DNA from: Oxalobacteraceae bacterium
Lineage (GTDB): Bacteria; Pseudomonadota; Gammaproteobacteria; Burkholderiales; Burkholderiaceae_D
DNA length: 64,000 nucleotides
Assembly (NCBI GenBank): GCA_947448025.1
Contig: CANFLV010000005.1
Coordinates: forward strand, 1 to 64,000
Direction of reading: 5' to 3'
How positions within the stretch are numbered: position 1 is the first letter of the stretch; each line of letters begins with the position of its first letter. The position numbers were made by a program, and so were the translations under genes. Of the stretch, positions 61,992-64,000 are shown piece after piece. The notes below the pieces were generated by a model. The model did no database searches and was not told the DNA's origin. It saw only the letters and a list, made by a program, of their open reading frames with translations.

Positions 61992-64000
61992 ATGAACGCG
62001 ATTACCCGAAGCCACCTGGCCACGATGGATGTACCGGTCGTGAGTTTTACACTCAATGGCCGCGAAGTCACTGCGCGCGCGAACGAGCCGATTATTGAAG
62101 TCGCCAAACGCGAAGGCGTGGAAATTCCGCACCTTTGCTACAAGGAAGGCATGGAAGCCGTTGGCAATTGCCGCTCCTGCATGGTCGAAATCAATGGCGA
62201 GCGCGTGCTCGCACCATCCTGCTGCCGCAATGCGACTGCGGGCATGAAAGTCACGACCAATAGCGATCGCGCCGTCGCTGCACAGAAGATGGTGCTCGAG
62301 CTGCTGCAGTCCGACATGCCTGAAGCCGATTACACGCGTCACAATGAAGTCGATATGTGGTCAGCCAAGCTCGAAGTCGGCAAGCCTCGCTTCCAGGCGC
62401 GCGAAAAAGTGCGTCAGGATGCGACTCACGCCGCCATCACGGTCAACCTCGACGCCTGCATCCAGTGCACCCGCTGTGTGCGCGCCTGCCGCGACGAACA
62501 GATGAATGATGTGATCGGCCTGGCTTTCCGCGGCGATCAGGCGAAAATTGTGTTCGACATGGACGACCCGATGGGCGCGTCGACTTGCGTAGGCTGCGGC
62601 GAATGTGTGCAGGCTTGCCCGACCGGCGCATTGATGCCGGCGCGCGAAGTCGCTCTCTCCGTGCCGGACAAGCAGGTTGAATCCGTCTGCCCGTATTGCG
62701 GTGTCGGCTGCCAGCTGACCTACAACGTCAAAGATAACAAGATCCTGTTTGTCGAAGGCCGCGATGGCCCGGCGAACCGCGAGCGCCTGTGCGTGAAGGG
62801 CCGTTACGGCTTCGATTACGCAAACCATCCGCATCGCCTGACCGTGCCATTGATCCGTCGTGCCGATGCACCCAAGCGCGGTGACTTCACGATGGACCCG
62901 ACGAATGTGCTCGATTACTTTCGCGAAGCGAGCTGGGAAGAGGCGCTGGAACTGGCTGGCAGTAAATTAGCCAAGATCCGCGACAAATTCGGCAAGAAAT
63001 CGCTGGCCGGCTTCGGCTCGGCCAAAGGCAGCAACGAAGAAGCCTACCTGTTCCAGAAGCTCGTGCGCGTCGGTTTCGGCAGCAATAACGTCGACCATTG
63101 CACACGCCTGTGCCATGCCTCGTCGGTCACAGCGTTGCTCGAAGGTATCGGCTCAGGCGCGGTATCGAATCCGGTCATGGACGTGATCAAGGCGGAAGTC
63201 GTCATCATCATCGGTGCGAATCCGACCGTGAACCATCCGGTCGCCGCGACCTGGATCAAGAACGCGGTTGAGAATGGCACCAAGCTCGTGATCATGGATC
63301 CGCGCCGTTCCGAAATGTCGCGCATCGCGCATCGCTTCCTGCAATTCAAGCCCGACACCGACGTCGCGCTGCTGAACGCGATGATGCATGTGATTATCGA
63401 AGAAGGCCTCGTTGATGCCGACTTCATTGCGAACCGTACGCAAGGTTATGACGACCTCGCCAAGAATGTCGCCGGTTACAGCCCGGAATTGATGGCGCCG
63501 ATCTGCGGCATCGATGCCGACACGATTCGTTATGTCGCGCGTCTGTATGCGACTTCGAAAGCGTCGATGATCCTGTGGGGCATGGGCGTGTCCCAGCATA
63601 TCCACGGCACCGACAATGCGCGCTGCCTGATCGCACTGGCACTGATGACCGGCCAGATCGGCAAGCCCGGTTCCGGCCTGCATCCGCTGCGCGGACAGAA
63701 TAATGTGCAGGGCGCTTCCGACGCCGGCCTGATCCCGATGATGTATCCGGATTACCAGCGCGTCACCGAGCCAGCCGTGCAGGCACGTTTCGAAAAAGCC
63801 TGGAAGCTCGACGCCGATACGCTCGATAAAACCCCGGGCCTGACGGTCGTGGAAATCATGCATGCGATCAAGCGCGGCGAAATCCGCGGCATGTACATCA
63901 TGGGCGAAAACCCGGCCATGTCCGACCCGGATGCGAACCATGCACGTGAATCGCTGGCTGCGCTCGATCACCTTGTGGTGCAGGATATTTTCCTCACCGA
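61992..64000 (+). CDS. Formate dehydrogenase alpha subunit (3' end beyond the window)
   Basis: About 669 residues are visible before the window ends; the family is near 950-990. A NuoG-like N-terminus holds [2Fe-2S] cysteines 49, 60, 63 and 77, two 4Fe-4S clusters (156-166, CIQCTRC; 199-209, CVGCGEC) and the molybdopterin-domain cluster CPYCGVGC (233-240, plus 268). The metal-coordinating residue is Cys374 in NVDHCTRLCHASS followed by His375, so a cysteine, not selenocysteine, binds Mo or W. NPTVNHPVAATWIKNA and GQNNVQGASDAG match FdsA/FDH1 alpha. It is 52 bases after the beta gene. Confidence 0.94.
   Translation, partial: MNAITRSHLATMDVPVVSFTLNGREVTARANEPIIEVAKREGVEIPHLCYKEGMEAVGNCRSCMVEINGERVLAPSCCRNATAGMKVTTNSDRAVAAQKMVLELLQSDMPEADYTRHNEVDMWSAKLEVGKPRFQAREKVRQDATHAAITVNLDACIQCTRCVRACRDEQMNDVIGLAFRGDQAKIVFDMDDPMGASTCVGCGECVQACPTGALMPAREVALSVPDKQVESVCPYCGVGCQLTYNVKDNKILFVEGRDGPANRERLCVKGRYGFDYANHPHRLTVPLIRRADAPKRGDFTMDPTNVLDYFREASWEEALELAGSKLAKIRDKFGKKSLAGFGSAKGSNEEAYLFQKLVRVGFGSNNVDHCTRLCHASSVTALLEGIGSGAVSNPVMDVIKAEVVIIIGANPTVNHPVAATWIKNAVENGTKLVIMDPRRSEMSRIAHRFLQFKPDTDVALLNAMMHVIIEEGLVDADFIANRTQGYDDLAKNVAGYSPELMAPICGIDADTIRYVARLYATSKASMILWGMGVSQHIHGTDNARCLIALALMTGQIGKPGSGLHPLRGQNNVQGASDAGLIPMMYPDYQRVTEPAVQARFEKAWKLDADTLDKTPGLTVVEIMHAIKRGEIRGMYIMGENPAMSDPDANHARESLAALDHLVVQDIFLT

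Overview
The window looks like chromosome from a betaproteobacterium of the Burkholderiales, most like Oxalobacteraceae (Herminiimonas/Oxalicibacterium-type gene content). This is judged from the protein families and gene order (DUF2889-sucC-sucD-pilin, pgk-pyk-fbaA-purC-purE-purK), not from a database search, so the genus is not fixed. Coding density is high, most genes sit in short operons, and I see no rRNA, tRNA, CRISPR array, insertion sequence or prophage.

Layout. 1-2.8 kb: the end of a DUF2889 gene and sucCD (TCA cycle). 2.9-5.3 kb: a type IV pilin locus, two pilins flanking a TfpX/TfpZ accessory gene, each pilin behind a recognisable sigma-54 (-24/-12) promoter. 5.3-8.9 kb: moaC, the periplasmic protease/chaperone BepA and a NYN-OST-HTH RNase-like protein. 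8.9-14.2 kb: a minus-strand run (ilvE, zinc-finger protein, O-antigen ligase, glycosyltransferase, SnoaL-like, YheT-type hydrolase, conserved hypothetical). 14.3-23.1 kb: azlCD, lower glycolysis (pgk, pyk, fbaA), purCEK and a Sua5-type tRNA t6A enzyme. 23.4-34.9 kb: secreted lipase-like lipoprotein, OmpW, gcdH with a flavin reductase, msrA, pdxH, hemerythrin, MFS, tcdA, guaC, small hypotheticals and an exported FKBP. 35-43 kb: a decayed VapC-like toxin, tdk, two transporters, a transglutaminase/ATP-grasp/alpha-E pair and a 74-residue protein behind two LexA-like boxes. 42.9-51.6 kb: a purine-nucleoside operon. 51.6-56.7 kb: an accessory block with an exported argininosuccinate-lyase-like protein, a double cupin and an EutA-like protein, bordered by hairpin- and repeat-rich spacers. 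56.7-64 kb: apt, a ModE-like regulator, an oxalate/formate-family transporter and an NAD-type formate dehydrogenase that runs off the right edge.

How genes work together. The 42.9-51.6 kb operon reads as a complete route: a BMP/two-permease/double-NBD ABC importer takes up nucleosides, nucleoside hydrolase splits them into base and ribose, ribokinase traps ribose, and a deaminase of the adenine-deaminase type acts on the base; a 2-oxoglutarate oxygenase of unknown substrate is embedded in it. guaC and apt elsewhere in the window fit the same purine economy. The regulator-OFA transporter-formate dehydrogenase set suggests oxalate or formate use.

The strongest candidates for undescribed biology are the LexA-box-controlled 74-residue protein, the EutA-like plus double-cupin pair without ethanolamine ammonia-lyase genes in the window, the signal-peptide-bearing lyase, and the 2OG oxygenase inside the nucleoside operon.
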